Assembly (NCBI RefSeq): GCF_000003605.2
Contig: NW_003149772.1
Span: 40,072 to 81,087 of the forward strand
DNA: 41,016 bases
Reading direction: 5' to 3'
Source: Saccoglossus kowalevskii
Lineage: Eukaryota > Hemichordata > Enteropneusta > Harrimaniidae
Numbering within the stretch: the stretch's first letter is position 1; every line of letters starts with the position of its first letter. Both the position numbers and the translations under genes were made by a program. The notes beneath the pieces are model-generated. The model did no database searches. It was not told the DNA's origin and was given only the letters and a program-made list of their open reading frames with translations. Positions 1 through 11,718 of the stretch are shown here, in pieces.

Positions 1-56
1 GAGAGGCAAAAAACAAATCACGCGACACTCACACTCTGAGCGAGAACTCGGCGACC

Positions 57-106
57 ATGGGCGTCAAAGATGTAAAATGTCGTAAGATGTTATGTCGTCT
101 TTTAAG
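57..106 (+). CDS. CAP gene exon 1, putative initiator exon
   Basis: The ATG at 57 lies in a near-ideal start context (GCGACCATGG). It opens a frame of 16 codons plus 2 bases before the donor AAG|GTGGGA at 107. This is phase-compatible with the acceptor CTACAG before 904. An alternative donor (GTAAGA at 82) pairs in frame with the acceptor TTCTAG before 897 and would give a 177-residue protein. The ATG at 872, in frame with exon 2, is a third possible start. It directly follows the end of a transposon copy, so it is less likely. Confidence 0.5.
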
Positions 107-3100
107 GTGGGAAAAATCTATTGATGATAATGTGACTAAAAAGTCTCCTCATTAATAGGATATAACCTGCGTTCAAGTTTTAAAGCGGGGGAGTCGTCAC
201 CTGCGCATGCGTCAGATGGCCAAAGCGTGTCATTGTTCACAAACAAGACACCCATGAGCCTTTGCATTTTTAGCGTGTGTTGTTATCGTCGCTTGGAACT
301 CAATTCTCGTGCGTGCGCAGGTGACGACCGTCCCGCTAAGCCGTAAATTAACAAGATAAACATCGTTGTGGCTCAGACTAGTAATAAAGTCCGAGATTGT
401 GGCAAAGGAGTACTAGTAGTATAATTCATGACCTATAATTATATTAATAACATGCAAATTACTAATAAAAAAAAATATTTCATTTGTTTAGGTGCTATTT
501 GGCTTGGTATTACATGGATTAAAAATGCGAAAAAATAGCCCTCAATTAAAGACATCGTAACCACCATCGTTTCCCTTCATTTTCGGCTCCAGTCTCGTCC
601 CCATTTACTATCTATCCAACATTTCTCTTTGTTATCCTTTTCACCACCAGTTCACTCTTTTCATCACAAAATAGTCCCGTTTATAGTCTGCACATTCCTT
701 CAGAATATTGGGACAAGTATAGCCAATTCTCTCGTGTAAAAGCGGAAAATTGACTCAAATTTTGTCTGTTGGTTTCAAAATTAGGGTTCATTTCAACAAA
801 TATTGAAGAATACAAGAAAAAAGTACAGATAAATTTGGGCGGGAAAATCTGGTGATGAAAATATTAATGCGATGTCTGTACCGTGTTTATTTCTAGACTA
901 CAGTTATGGTGGCAGCGATAAATGTAGGCTTCCAATTGACAGTCGCAATCTTGGAAACACCGGTCAGCGTGACTTAAATTCTCAGCTCCTCGACGCCCAC
1001 AACTACTTCCGGTGCCTTCACAGGGTTGGCCCGTTGTCATGGGACGCCAGCTTAGCTAACGTGGCACGGAGAGTGGCAAGTGACAACATGATGCGTGGAT
1101 ACTTGAAACACAGCAGTTATGGATATGGCGAGAATCTAGCGATGGTACAAATTTCAGATATCAGCCATATTTCAGGTATGGCCAATAGTAATGTTGATAA
1201 TATGTCACGTGAGAGGTCACGTGGCAACAGCGTGGTCGGAGAGTACTACATTATACATCTTTGGCTTAAAGGGCGGTGCTCGTCGCGCTACGCATGCGCC
1301 AGATATGGGTCTCGTATATACAAAGATAGCGATTTGACTGTTGCGCAGACCAGCAAGTACAAAACAACATGTTACCAAGCTTTAATTAGGTTTTTTTTGG
1401 GGGGGGTTTAATGAATCGAAGGAGTCGTCGGTGGTGATAAATGCAAATGGCACCCACGGCAAAGTACATACTTGTGTTTGCATTATAAAGTCGCACTGAA
1501 TTGTGGGAAAATCAATGTTCATCAACAAAAATGTCGCACATGCGCGACGCGACGACTACAGCTTTTTAACACTGATCAAATACCAAACTTTGTAAAATTG
1601 ATGATTTTTCATATTAAATCAACAACTCGCATAGCCGGAAATAACAATTATTTTTTTGGAAAATAAAATTAAATAGAAGTATTAATTCCGAAGAACAGGG
1701 AGTAAAGATGTCGTTACAACAATACTTACCAGCACACGCTGAAGATGGGTATATGTATATGAGAGTTATATAATAAAAAAACAAACGAAACTTAATATAT
1801 GAGCTTGGTGGCGCTTCTAGGCCTACTCCGTAAATCAAATAAATACAGACATCTACTCGCCACGATATGCAAATATATGTAATATTCAGTGTCAACGTTA
1901 ATAAGGCAATTTCTTTTTCTTGACAGGCTACGGAATTATTAAAATGTGGTATGATGAAATAGAAATGTACGACTTCTCCAGACAAGGATTCAAATCTTCA
2001 ACTGGTAAACATTACTTTTTAATATTCTTGAATTTTCCTAACTGTATATTCGCCCACTAGATTATCTCATACTATATGCAATGTTGCAGCTCACTTGTTA
2101 TATTGTGACTGTAGCATTATAGCTAAATTAAAACTAACCATGCTACAATAGCATGTAAAAAGTGGTGTGCATAACATAGACCATCTAGGATTTCTGGGAC
2201 ACTCAGATTCCCTGATTTATTCACTCTTAAATTCTCAATCTTACTAGTATAATAAATATCCTAACGTCTATCCTCGGGGGCGGAGCTACGTCACAAGACG
2301 TTCTACGTTGCTAAGACGCGCACCACTGTACATGCATTTCTATGGGCTCTGTGCGCGCTGCTGTGGAACGCCGGTGGAGCCGGTGAAAATTCGAGAAAAC
2401 AACACAAACTCAACTTTGAAGTAATCCTGAACAACCACACACGTGGGACTAATCTTGTTACACTGTTCAGGGGACTCTCAACAACCATCGCAAAGTACCG
2501 TTTTCTGCGCGTTTTTGGTCTTTGTTTTCACCGCGAGGGTTGCCAGGCGGTAGGAAATGCCCGGATGTCCGCCCCCGAGGATTGCATGTTTTTTCTTCAA
2601 ACGTATTCCATTATGTTCATTTTTTCTACCAGCGAGGCACGCATGAAGAAAAGAAAGTAGTGTTTCCCTTTTAGTTGCTTTGTTTGGACTAAATAAACCA
2701 TACTTTTATATTAGCCTACCATCAAAGTTATATAACAATATGCACAGAAATTATAAATTACTCAGGGTAGAATAAATAAACCAATGAGTACACATGCGCA
2801 AAATACAACGTTCGTTCGAAAATGGTTACACTCGATTATCTTGAGTGCAATATTACGTTGCTGAAATGGACGTTATCTTGAGTTACGTACATTTCAGCTA
2901 ATTCATTGGGATATTCCAAACACATGGCTGACATATATTCCAACTAAATGATGTAGTAAAGACTTTCATGGAGATTTTTTTCTTTTATTTTTTTTTCATT
3001 TTTTTTTCTTTTATTAAACGGTGACTTATACCTATAGACCGCCATACGACCTTGTTTTCTTTTTATTAAATCACGTTTTGATTTTAAAAAAACGGCTTTT

Positions 3101-4519
3101 TTAAAAGTAAAGAATAATTTATAAGTTATTTAGTAACGGAAATCTCTGGAATGTGTACTTCGGCTAAGCCCCTCTGAGCCGAAACAATAACATTTGTAAT
3201 TAGCATAATCCTGCAAAATAAACATCGCGTGTGATTGTGCGATTACTTAATAACTTACAAACATTGCTTATACATTAGCAAATATTAGCACAACAGTTTT
3301 AAATTAGGTACCTCGCAGTATACCCCACACATTGATACATGCATATGCAAAAGATTGTTTCACAACTCAGATCAAACTAGCGTTAAAATACGGGTTTTTA
3401 AAAAATAAAATGGGTTCATTTCTTTGACTTCGTTTATAAATGACAAACGACAAGGAATTTGCAGTTGCTTAAAACATAAAAGGTATTTTTTCTGTTTTGT
3501 CCCGGTTCGCTGTCACGATAACTGTACATTTCAGTCACGTGCTTTGTTTTATTTACATATTATGAATTAGAACATTACTCATATTTATAGAGCATAACAT
3601 ATTTCACCGGTAAGTTACATTTCACCCAATCCTGGGACAACGACATTTCTAATAATAATTACTTTGTACTCCTAATGTAAGATGCAACATATAGGGGAAT
3701 TTCCTTCTGAATTTGAAGACAGCTGCTGTCCTGCCTGGGACATCATTTGCACCTTATTATTGTGTTTGGGACGGTTACTAAAACGGTTACATTTTTTAGA
3801 AACCGTGGTTTGGATGAAAGAACCACTTTAAACATGTGACAAAAAATAACAATGTGTTCACACTATATCAACACTGTCCACTAACCAAATAATAACATGC
3901 TACTCGAACAAATTATCAAAATGTTTTGACTCCTAATTTACCTTTCAGGTGTTGAGAACCAGCTAAATTTGTGTTTGCCTCGACTAAATTATTACGAACT
4001 ATATAACAAGTCCCGCCCTCAGCGACAGTGTGCTTATGTGACGTCAAAATAGCGTCGTCGGTGAAGGCAACATAGTTCAAAACTGCGATTAGTACTTTAG
4101 TCGTTCGTCATTTCGAATATTGTGAATCTCTCAATACATTTTTTATTGATGGATAGCATTGAACAAAAACGATTTCGATGATATGAGCGATTTTACTGTC
4201 ACCAAATTTCGTCATAGAAACGTATGGTCACTAGATGGCGTAATTTATACAATTTATACCAGAATCGCTTTGTTGCTGGAGGGCGCGACTTAATATATGA
4301 AAGGTTTATTGTTAGGACGAGCAAGATTTCATTTATAAAATCGATGTCTTATTTCTAACCTCAATAGGTCATTTGACTCAAGTACTGTGGGCTGGAACAA
4401 CAAAGCTCGGGTGTGGAGCTGCTTCTAAAGACGGCGCCATTTACATCGCTTGTGAGTACGACCCTCCAGGAAACGTGATTGGTCGGTTTGAGAAGAATGT
4501 CTTCCCACGTGTACAGTGA
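57..4519 (+). CDS. CAP-superfamily protein, GLIPR2/GAPR-1-like (4 exons)
   Basis: Proposed coding exons are 57-106, 904-1175, 1927-2004 and 4368-4519, joined by GT-AG introns with phases 2, 1 and 1. They sum to 552 bases, or 183 residues plus stop. The CAP domain starts near residue 40 (LLDAHNYFR) and runs to the end. All four residues of the CAP cavity are present: His86 in KHSS, Glu93 in GEN, Glu118 in WYDEI and His135 in TGHLTQV. The C-terminal stretch resembles the GLIPR2 tail (PPGNVIG, then FEKNVFP). GLIPR2 proteins are about 150 residues long, lack a secretion signal and sit on Golgi/lipid-raft membranes; that location is inferred here. No hydrophobic signal peptide is visible. The loop between His86 and Glu93 is 4 residues shorter than in human GAPR-1, from memory of that family. 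The domain call is firm, the first exon less so. Confidence 0.85.
184..337 (-). mobile_element. MITE family A copy 1 (TTAA-type, ~150 bp)
   Basis: Imperfect terminal inverted repeats of about 28 bases start AGCGGG and share GTCGTCACCTGCGCA. TTAA precedes the left end (180-183); the right flank is degraded. The interior matches, in reverse complement, the copy at 32594. It lies in intron 1 of the CAP gene. Confidence 0.75.
632..867 (+). mobile_element. MITE family B copy 1 (~220 bp)
   Basis: Begins TTATCCTTTTCACCACCAG and ends GGTGATGAAAATATTAA. It shares with six other copies the blocks CTCTTTTCATCAC, TAGTCCCGTTTATAGTCTGC, CAAATTTTGTCTGTTGG and the TTGAAGAA segment. It lies in CAP intron 1, or just before the in-frame ATG at 872. 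Confidence 0.8.
904..1175 (+). CDS. CAP gene exon 2, N-terminal half of CAP domain
   Basis: Encodes the first CAP helix (LLDAHNYFRCLHRVG), the LSWD strand, KHSS and GYGENLAM. The donor is TTTCAG|GTATGG at 1176, phase 1. Stopping earlier at GATG|GTACAA would put exon 3 out of the frame that reads WYDEI, so 1175 is the right end. The 5' end could be 897 instead of 904. Confidence 0.85.
1301..1514 (+). repeat. Dispersed ~210-bp repeat E, copy 1
   Basis: Runs from AGATATGGGTCTCGTATATA through TTACCAAGCTTTAATTAGG to GAATTGTGGGAAAATCAATG. It matches 36488-36709 and 37001-37209. It sits in CAP intron 2 and makes up the last part of an open frame that runs on past exon 2 to 1411; that extension is not CAP coding. 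Confidence 0.7.
1927..2004 (+). CDS. CAP gene exon 3
   Basis: Acceptor TTTTTCTTGACAG, donor ACTG|GTAAAC, phase 1 at both ends. It reads MWYDEIEMYDF then RQGFKSSTG, the central CAP motif with the second acidic cavity residue (Glu118). Confidence 0.9.
2270..2582 (+). mobile_element. MITE family D copy 1 (313 bp, perfect 15-bp TIRs)
   Basis: Ends are the perfect inverted repeat ATCCTCGGGGGCGGA at 2270-2284 and 2568-2582. The interior matches 29035-29329 over its full length (GAGCTACGTCACA, GTTGCTAAGAC, GCATTTCTATGGG, AATCCTGAACAACCA, GGTTGCCAGGC). GC-rich relative to its surroundings. It lies in CAP intron 3. Confidence 0.8.
2583..4367. other. Remainder of CAP intron 3, no gene seen
   Basis: AT-rich intronic sequence with poly-T runs near 2970-3015. 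No further coding exon, RNA gene or clear repeat was recognised. Confidence 0.5.
4368..4519 (+). CDS. CAP gene exon 4, C-terminal
   Basis: The acceptor is CCTCAATAG. It begins with HLTQVLWAGTTKLGCG, the CAP1 signature with the cavity His135, continues through YIACEYDPPGNVIG and ends at the TGA at 4517-4519. Confidence 0.93.
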
Positions 4520-4626
4520 GCGTTACAGCCTGCACAGTAAATTGTTCAATAGTGTAAATGTGCTTGTATGTGACAGTATATTTAAACCGATCGATGTTAA
4601 CAAATCAACACCTCTAAATTATTACC

Positions 4627-4632
4627 AATAAA
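4627..4632 (+). terminator. Candidate poly(A) signal of the CAP gene
   Basis: AATAAA 108 bases after the stop codon, on the coding strand. Position and sequence fit a short 3' UTR. Confidence 0.55.
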
Positions 4633-5170
4633 CAAAATGTCTATAGTGACCGATGCGACATTTCTGGGTGCGTACCACAAAATGTTTTCAAATGTAGCAT
4701 CACTGTTTTTGCGATACACAGATCGTTCGATAATAAATGCTCATGAAAGTTTCCCTCATTAAACTCAGTCCTTGTTGTGGGCCCGAAATAATTGCGAAAT
4801 AAACAGTACAAAATACGACTCAACTGTTGAAATATTTGGCGTTCAAAAAAACTCCCACAATTGTTTTACTTGTATGAAATTCCATGTGTGTTGGGAAACG
4901 TGCAGCTTTCCATGTGTATATGTTGCGTGAAAGATATTAGTTGATAAGGAATAAATAATCAGATAAATAAATACTTTATTTCATCCATGTATCTGTCATT
5001 TCAAACGTTGAAGCATCAAAGTTTTCAGGTAGCATATTCACACTTTGAGTCAACAATAATTTTTACCAGTAGTGTGGGATTTTAATACATTAGCCTGAAT
5101 AATTTACTCATTCTACTCTTGAATGGGAATACGAGTGGGAATACGAAACTGCCATTTTATACACTCCATG

Positions 5171-8100
5171 TATACTTGGATTCAACTAGATCTATCATTA
5201 GAGGTACCTGGATTCAACTAGAACTGATATTAGAAGTACCTAGATTAAACTAGAACTATCAATAGAGGTACTTAGATTAAACTAGAACTATCAATAAAAA
5301 TACCTGGATTCAACTAGAACTATCAATAGAAGTAGCTGGATTCAACTAGAACTGTCAATGGAGGTACCTGGATTCAACTAGAACTATCAATAGAAGTAGC
5401 TGGATTCAACTAGAACTATCAATGGAGGTACCTGGATTATATTAGAACTATCAATAGAGGTACCTGGATTCAACTAGAACTAATAATAGAAGTCCCTAGA
5501 TTAAACTAGAACTATCAATAGAGGTACTTAGATTAAACTAGAACTATCAATAAAAATACCTTGATTCAACTAGAACTATCAATAGAAGTAGCTGGATTCA
5601 AGTAGAACTATCAATGGAGGTACCTGGATTCAACTAGAACTATCAATAGAAGTAGCTGGATTCAACTAGAACTATCAATGGAGGTACCTGGATTATATTA
5701 GAACTATCAATAGAGGTACCTGGATTCAACTAGAACTAATAATAGAAGTCCCTAGATTAAACTAGAACTATCAATAGAGGTACTTAGATTAAACTAGAAC
5801 TATCAATAAAAATACCTGGATTCAACTAGAACTATCAATAGAAGTAGCTGGATTCAAGTAGAACTATCAATGGAGGTACCTGGATTCAATTAGAACTATC
5901 AATAGAAGTAGCTGGATTCAACTAGAACTATCAATGGAGGTACCTGGATTCAACTAGAACTATCAATGGAGGTACCTGGATTCAACTGGAACTATCAATA
6001 GAGGTACCTGAATTCAACTAGACCTATCAATGGAGGTACCAGGATTCAGCTAGAACTATCAATAGAAGTACCTGGATTCAACTAGACCTATCAATGGAGG
6101 TACCAGGATTCAGCTAGAACTATCAATAGAAGTACCTGGATTCAACTAGACCTATCAATGGAGGTACCAGGATTCAGCTAGAACTATCAATAGAAGTACC
6201 TGGATCCAACTAGACCTATCAATAGAGGTACCTGGATCCAACTAGACCTATCAATGGAGGTACCTGGATTCAACTAAAACTATCAATGAAGGTACCTAGA
6301 CTAAACTATAACTATTATTGGAAGTACCTGGATTCAAGGAGAACTATCAATAGAAGTACCTGGATTCAACTAGAACTATCAATGGAGGTACCTGGATTCA
6401 ACTAGAACTATCAATGGAGGTATCTAGATTAAACTAGAACTATCAATAGAGGTACCTGGATTCAACTCGACCCATCAATGGAGGTACCTGGATTACACTA
6501 GAACTATCAATGGAGGTACCTGGATTCAACTGGAACTATTAATGAAGGTACCTGGATTACACTAGAACTATCAATAGAGGTACCTGGATTCAACTAGAAC
6601 TATCAATGGAGGTACTTAGATTAAACTAGAACTATCAATAAAAATACCTGGATTCAACTAGAACTATCAATAGAAGTAGCTGGATTCAACTAGAACTATC
6701 AATGGAGGTACCTGGATTCAACTAGAACTAACAATAGAAGTAGCTGGATTCAACTAGAACTATCAATGGAGGTACCTGGATTACATTAGAACTATCAATA
6801 GAGGTACCTCGATCAACTGGAACTATCAATAGAGGTACCTGGATTCAACTAGAACTAATAATAGAAGTACCTAGATTAAACTAGAACTATCAATAGAGGT
6901 ACTTAGATTAAACTAGAACTATCAATAAAAATACCTGGATTCAACTAGAACTATCAATAGAAGTAGCTGGATTCAACTAGAACTATCAATGGAGGTACCT
7001 GGATTCAACTAGAACTATCAATGGAGGTACCTGGATTCAACTAGAACTATCAATAGAGGTACCTGAATTCAACTAGAACTATCAATAGAGGTACCTAGAT
7101 TAAACTAGAGCTATCAATAGAGGTACCTGGATTCAACTAGACCTATCAATGGAGGTACCTGGATTCAACTAGAACTATCAATGGAGGTATCTAGATTAAA
7201 CTAGAACTATCAATGGAGGTACCTGGATTCAACTAGACCTATCAATAGAGGTACCTGGATTCAACTAGAACTATCAATAGAAGTACCTGGATTCAACTAG
7301 AACTATCAATGGAGGTACCTGGATTCAACTAGAACTATCAATGAAGGTACCTAGAATAAACTAGAACTATTATTGGAAGTACCTGGATTCAACTAGAACT
7401 ATCAATGGAGGTATCTAGATTAAACTAGAACTATCAATGGAGGTACCTGGATTCAACTAGACCTATCAATAGAGGTACCTGGATTCAACTAGAACTATCA
7501 ATAGAAGTACCTGGATTCAACTAGAACTATCAATAGAGGTACCTGGATTCAACTAGACCCATCAATGGAGGTACCTGGATTCAACTAAAACTACCAATGG
7601 AGGTACCTAGATTAAACTAGAACTATTATTGGAAGTACCTGGATTTAACTAGAACTATCAATAGAGGTACGTGGATTCAACTAGAACTATCAATGGAAGT
7701 ACCTGGATTCAACCAGAACTATCAATAGAGGTACCTGGATTCAACTAGACCTGTCAATGGAGGTACCTGGATTTAACTAGAACTATCAATGGAGGTACCT
7801 GGATTCAACGAGACCTATCAATGGAGGTACCTGGATTCAACGAGAACGATCAATAGAGGTACCTGGATTCAACTAGATCTATCAATGGAGGTACCTGGAT
7901 TCAACTAGAACTATCAATAGAGGTACCTGGATTCAACTGGAACTATCAATAGAGGTACCTGGATTCAACTAGATCTATCAATGGAGGTACCTGGATTCAA
8001 CTAGAACTATCAATAGAGGTACCTGGATTCAACTGGAACTATCAATAGAGGTACCTGGATTCAACTAGATCTATCAATGGAGGTACCTAGATTAAACTAG

Positions 8101-8451
8101 AGCTATCAATAGAGGTACCTGGATTCAACTAGATCTATCAATGGAGGTACCTAGATTAAACTAGAGCTATCAATAGAGGTACCTAGATTAAACTAGAGCT
8201 ATCAATAGAGGTACCTGGATTCAACTAGATCTATCAATGGAGGTACCTAGATTAAACTAGAGCTATCAATAGAGGTACCTGGATTCAACTAGATCTATCA
8301 ATGGAGGTACCTAGATTAAACTAGAGCTATCAATAGAGGTACCTGGATTCAACTAGATCTATCAATGGAGGTACCTAGATTAAACTAGATCTATCAATGG
8401 AGGTACCTAGATTAAACTAGAGCTATCAATAGAGGTACCTGGATTCAACTA
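5171..8451. repeat. 32-bp minisatellite, ~102 copies, with higher-order structure
   Basis: The unit starts GGTACCTGGATTCAACTAGA and ends ACTATCAATAGA, 32 bases in all. Most units carry a KpnI-type GGTACC. Diagnostic variants recur at multiples of 32: TAATAATAGAAG starts at 5481, 5737 (8 units later) and 6856 (35 units later, allowing one 1-base deletion). The 5' part repeats as 8-unit blocks. The segment around 6030-6200 and the 3' part near 8050-8440 alternate as 64-bp dimers, and 7870-8090 as 96-bp trimers. Stop codons interrupt every frame, so it is not coding. It lies between the convergent CAP and dixin genes. Confidence 0.97.
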
Positions 8452-10492
8452 AATATATGCAGATGTGACTGGAACTACCTCTGGGGTCAATTAAATGCAA
8501 ATAAATGAAATAGAAACACATTTATAACAAATAATCACAGTACACAGAAAGTTCACCTTTAAACTTTGAAATAAGGAGTTTTATTACAAAACAGCAATTT
8601 ACTATTCTGTTATAAAATAAACCTTAAGTATATCCAATAAACAATAACATTACTGTGTCATAAATGCACTATATGAGCAAACACATTTGGATGGAATACT
8701 TAAATAAACAACTTTGGTAATACTGCCCAAATACATCAGGACATTATTTATTATAACACCTTTACATGCAGATCAGTTACACTTTAATTTAACAATATTG
8801 ATAATAATGCCCCCAAATTTAGAGCAATATTGTTAGTAATCAAGGTATTGAAAATATTTTTTTTTAAATTGATAAAAAGGGCTTTGAAATTTTGAACTTA
8901 CATTTTTAGTGATTTCCTGAGAAAAAAGGGAGGGGCACAATATGAGGGCTAGGTAATTTTTTTCAACAAATACATGCTTTACCGGGTTTAGACAAAAGGA
9001 GGTAAACATGCATTATATTGAAGTCAAATCCAGACAAGTATTTCAGAACACACATTGTGATAGCGCCCTCTCAAAGTGAGAGTGCTATGTCAGCATGTCA
9101 GAGGGAATTGATAACAGGCAGGAATACATAACGTTCTTAGCAGAACTGCAAAAAGTTTTCATCATAAAAACTGGATTCCCCTACAAATTTAAATATAAAT
9201 ATTGGTTTTAGTTATGAAAAAAACAAATTGAAAATATTTTAAGTAATTTGTAGTTACACGTCAGCTGCTCCAACGACCTCTGACCCAGACATTTACATAT
9301 ATTTACAAAACAATGTATATATTTACATATAATGAATTACAGCAGAAATATAAATAACTTAAATAGTTTCTGAATTTCCTTTGGTGCTCTTTAAAATCTA
9401 GCAGACTGGACGGTGCTGAAAAAGTATATAATTGGAGCAAGTGGTATTCACGATCATGATAATACCATGAAATTAAACAACTGGAGTCATGCTGATATAG
9501 TTTTTATGTATATACATCACACAAAGGGAAAAAAATCTAAAAACGTAAATCAAATATTGCAAACAAATACATACTATTGGAAGTTTTTTTGTAATGAATA
9601 TAACTGTACAATGTGTGGAAAGCTGTAATTCAGCTAACCATTCAAGTAAATATTTAGTACATACTTGCGACCACGCCTGATGTCTTATCATAATTATTCG
9701 GATTTTGTAAATTATATTTTATTAATTTTTCTCATTAAACAAGAAGTTGGGCAGGTCCCTATCAATGATTTAAATCTATGTGATCATATAAGTTGTCCTA
9801 CTGTAGAACTTATTTCACCAGTAAATCTGTGATTTGAAAACCCAGAGAATATGCCTCAAAATGCAAAAAACCCCCAAAAAATTGATTTTACAGTGTTGGT
9901 AACAAATGATACAGAATATTTAATCAGTGGATGCATAAAATGAGAATAAATAATCAATTACAAATAACAATCGGTGTACAACTTATTTCAAATCTTATGG
10001 TCAATAAATAGAAACCTTAAGATTTGGTTACACCAACCTATTTAATATGCACCTATGACCTTTGACCTGGCCATTATTTGCAATAAAGTACAATTATTGT
10101 TATAAACACCTACAATATGAAACATGATATCAGCACCATTAAAAGAGAAACTTAATTTGTTCATCAAATTTAATCATGATTTGAGGCATGTGCCAAACTA
10201 TCGACCAAGACTTTAAATCTAGCAACTGGAATTTTACAACTAAATAATTTATTTAAATTACATTATATGATACTGATAAAAACAGAAAGTGATAGTATAT
10301 AATATACAGGTTGTCGTAACCTAAAATCAGGTGAATGGGCTTAAAATTGTCATCAAGTTGAACCCTTTTGTAACCCACAATCGAGTTTCGCTTCGGATTC
10401 ATTCACTTCCATTAATCCCTATGAACGCCATCATTTTTCCTATCATAAAGTGGGTGCCATATTCAGCACACTTTTATGTGTATTTCTATTAT
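8452..10492. other. Intergenic AT-rich stretch, no gene seen
   Basis: No open frame here looks like protein. A small palindrome (CTCTCAAAGTGAGAG, near 9070) and homopolymer runs are the only local structure noted. Confidence 0.5.
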
Positions 10493-10506
10493 TTTATTTA
10501 TTTATT
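10493..10506 (-). terminator. Candidate poly(A) signal cluster for dixin
   Basis: Three overlapping AATAAA hexamers on the minus strand, followed downstream on that strand by a GT-rich stretch (AAGTGTGCTG). This would give a dixin 3' UTR of about 1.1 kb. No closer hexamer was found between here and the stop codon. Confidence 0.35.
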
Positions 10507-11643
10507 TTGAAACAAAATCAGATCAGAATTTGTTTGAACAAATTTCGAAAATACTTTGTTAAAAGTGACAAGGAATGATTTTGGTATAAACAGTTTACAA
10601 ACATTGATTTAAATATTCAATATCACATGTTGATTGTTTTATCTATGAAAGAACATTTTCGGACATCGACAATATGCTGCAGCACTGAAGAGTGAAAGAT
10701 CTTTGAGTCTGAGAAATGGGGGGTGGGTGGGTTTTCTTTATGCCATATTGTTCAGAATCTAGGTACCTCATTATCTAGATTTTTAAATGAGGGGGGGGGG
10801 TTAACATACAGCATATGTATTCCCACATATGACGTATCATATCGATGACAACCATCGCAATATAGCTGCAATGCATTATGAGATATGTATGCAAATTACT
10901 TCAAAAATATGGAGTAAATTTTTTTTTTTTTTTTTTTACAATCTCATTCTTCAAGACAAAAGTCAATAATTGAATATTCTGCATAGGAATATTTGTCAGA
11001 AAGCGTCCAGTAACAAATAATAGCATACATGCTGAAACATTTTGCAGTGAAGTGGACACCACAGCACATTGGTTATGGTATTTCAGTTAAAATTAGGAAG
11101 CACATCGCATTAATACTGCATTTTTCTCGTAACATTAGAATTCAACACAAATGTCCTTCGCAGGCCACACCACAGGACATCACGTTATCTTCTGGAAATA
11201 ATACAGTCATAGGACACTATTTCAATACTACAATGTCATACTGGTATAAAACCTATTAGAACAGAAACATTGATCCGTTAAGTGGCCAGGACAAAGTTAT
11301 AGTCACCTAATGTGCGTAGAAAGTACTAATCTTCTTTCTAACTTAAAATTGCAATTGGATGCTGGCAATGTCTTCTCTACATGTACTACGGGAGGAAGGT
11401 TGAACTCCTGTAAACAGGCGTGACATCAGTAGCTGCAGAAACCTATACACATAATTTTTTTAAGTGGCTTCTTGAAATTCGATACAAAGCTGAATCCACC
11501 TTCCTGAAGAGGTCACAACAGGGAGTCAGGTCATTGGCATTGTATTATCTTCCTCATAGGAATAGTAAACAAGACATTCATAATATCAAGTTTCCTGGGA
11601 ACATACTAGTTCTCTATTATGCAAGTGGAGCTTGCCAGGTAGT

Positions 11644-11718
11644 TTATCCAGTGTCTTCTTCAATCCAAGCTACTATTTTACCTTCCCATCCCGGGATAAA
11701 GTCATCATCGCCTGAAAT
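11644..11718 (-). CDS. DIXDC1: Dixin last coding exon (689-712, stop)
   Basis: The acceptor TTGTAG precedes 11718; the nearby TTTCAG would break the frame. Reads [18 protein letters not shown], then IEEDTG and a TAA at 11644-11646. This completes the DIX domain. Confidence 0.93.
   Translation of the reverse strand: MSGDDDFIPGWEGKIVAWIEEDTG

Noticed and set aside
1176-1411. Continuation of the CAP exon frame to a stop at 1411
   Set aside because: The CAP homology breaks off after GENLAM and resumes with correct phase at 1927; the extension runs through dispersed repeat E.
2303-2488. 61-codon minus-strand frame
   Set aside because: Lies wholly inside a GC-rich MITE with no conservation in the second copy.
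5171-8451. Coding repeat protein or CRISPR array interpretation of the 32-bp array
   Set aside because: The unit is not a multiple of three, stops occur in every frame, and there are no unique spacers between units.
9060-9095. Possible CRISPR- or tRNA-like hairpin (CTCTCAAAGTGAGAG)
   Set aside because: A single 6-bp stem with no array, no tRNA A/B boxes and no supporting context in an animal genome.
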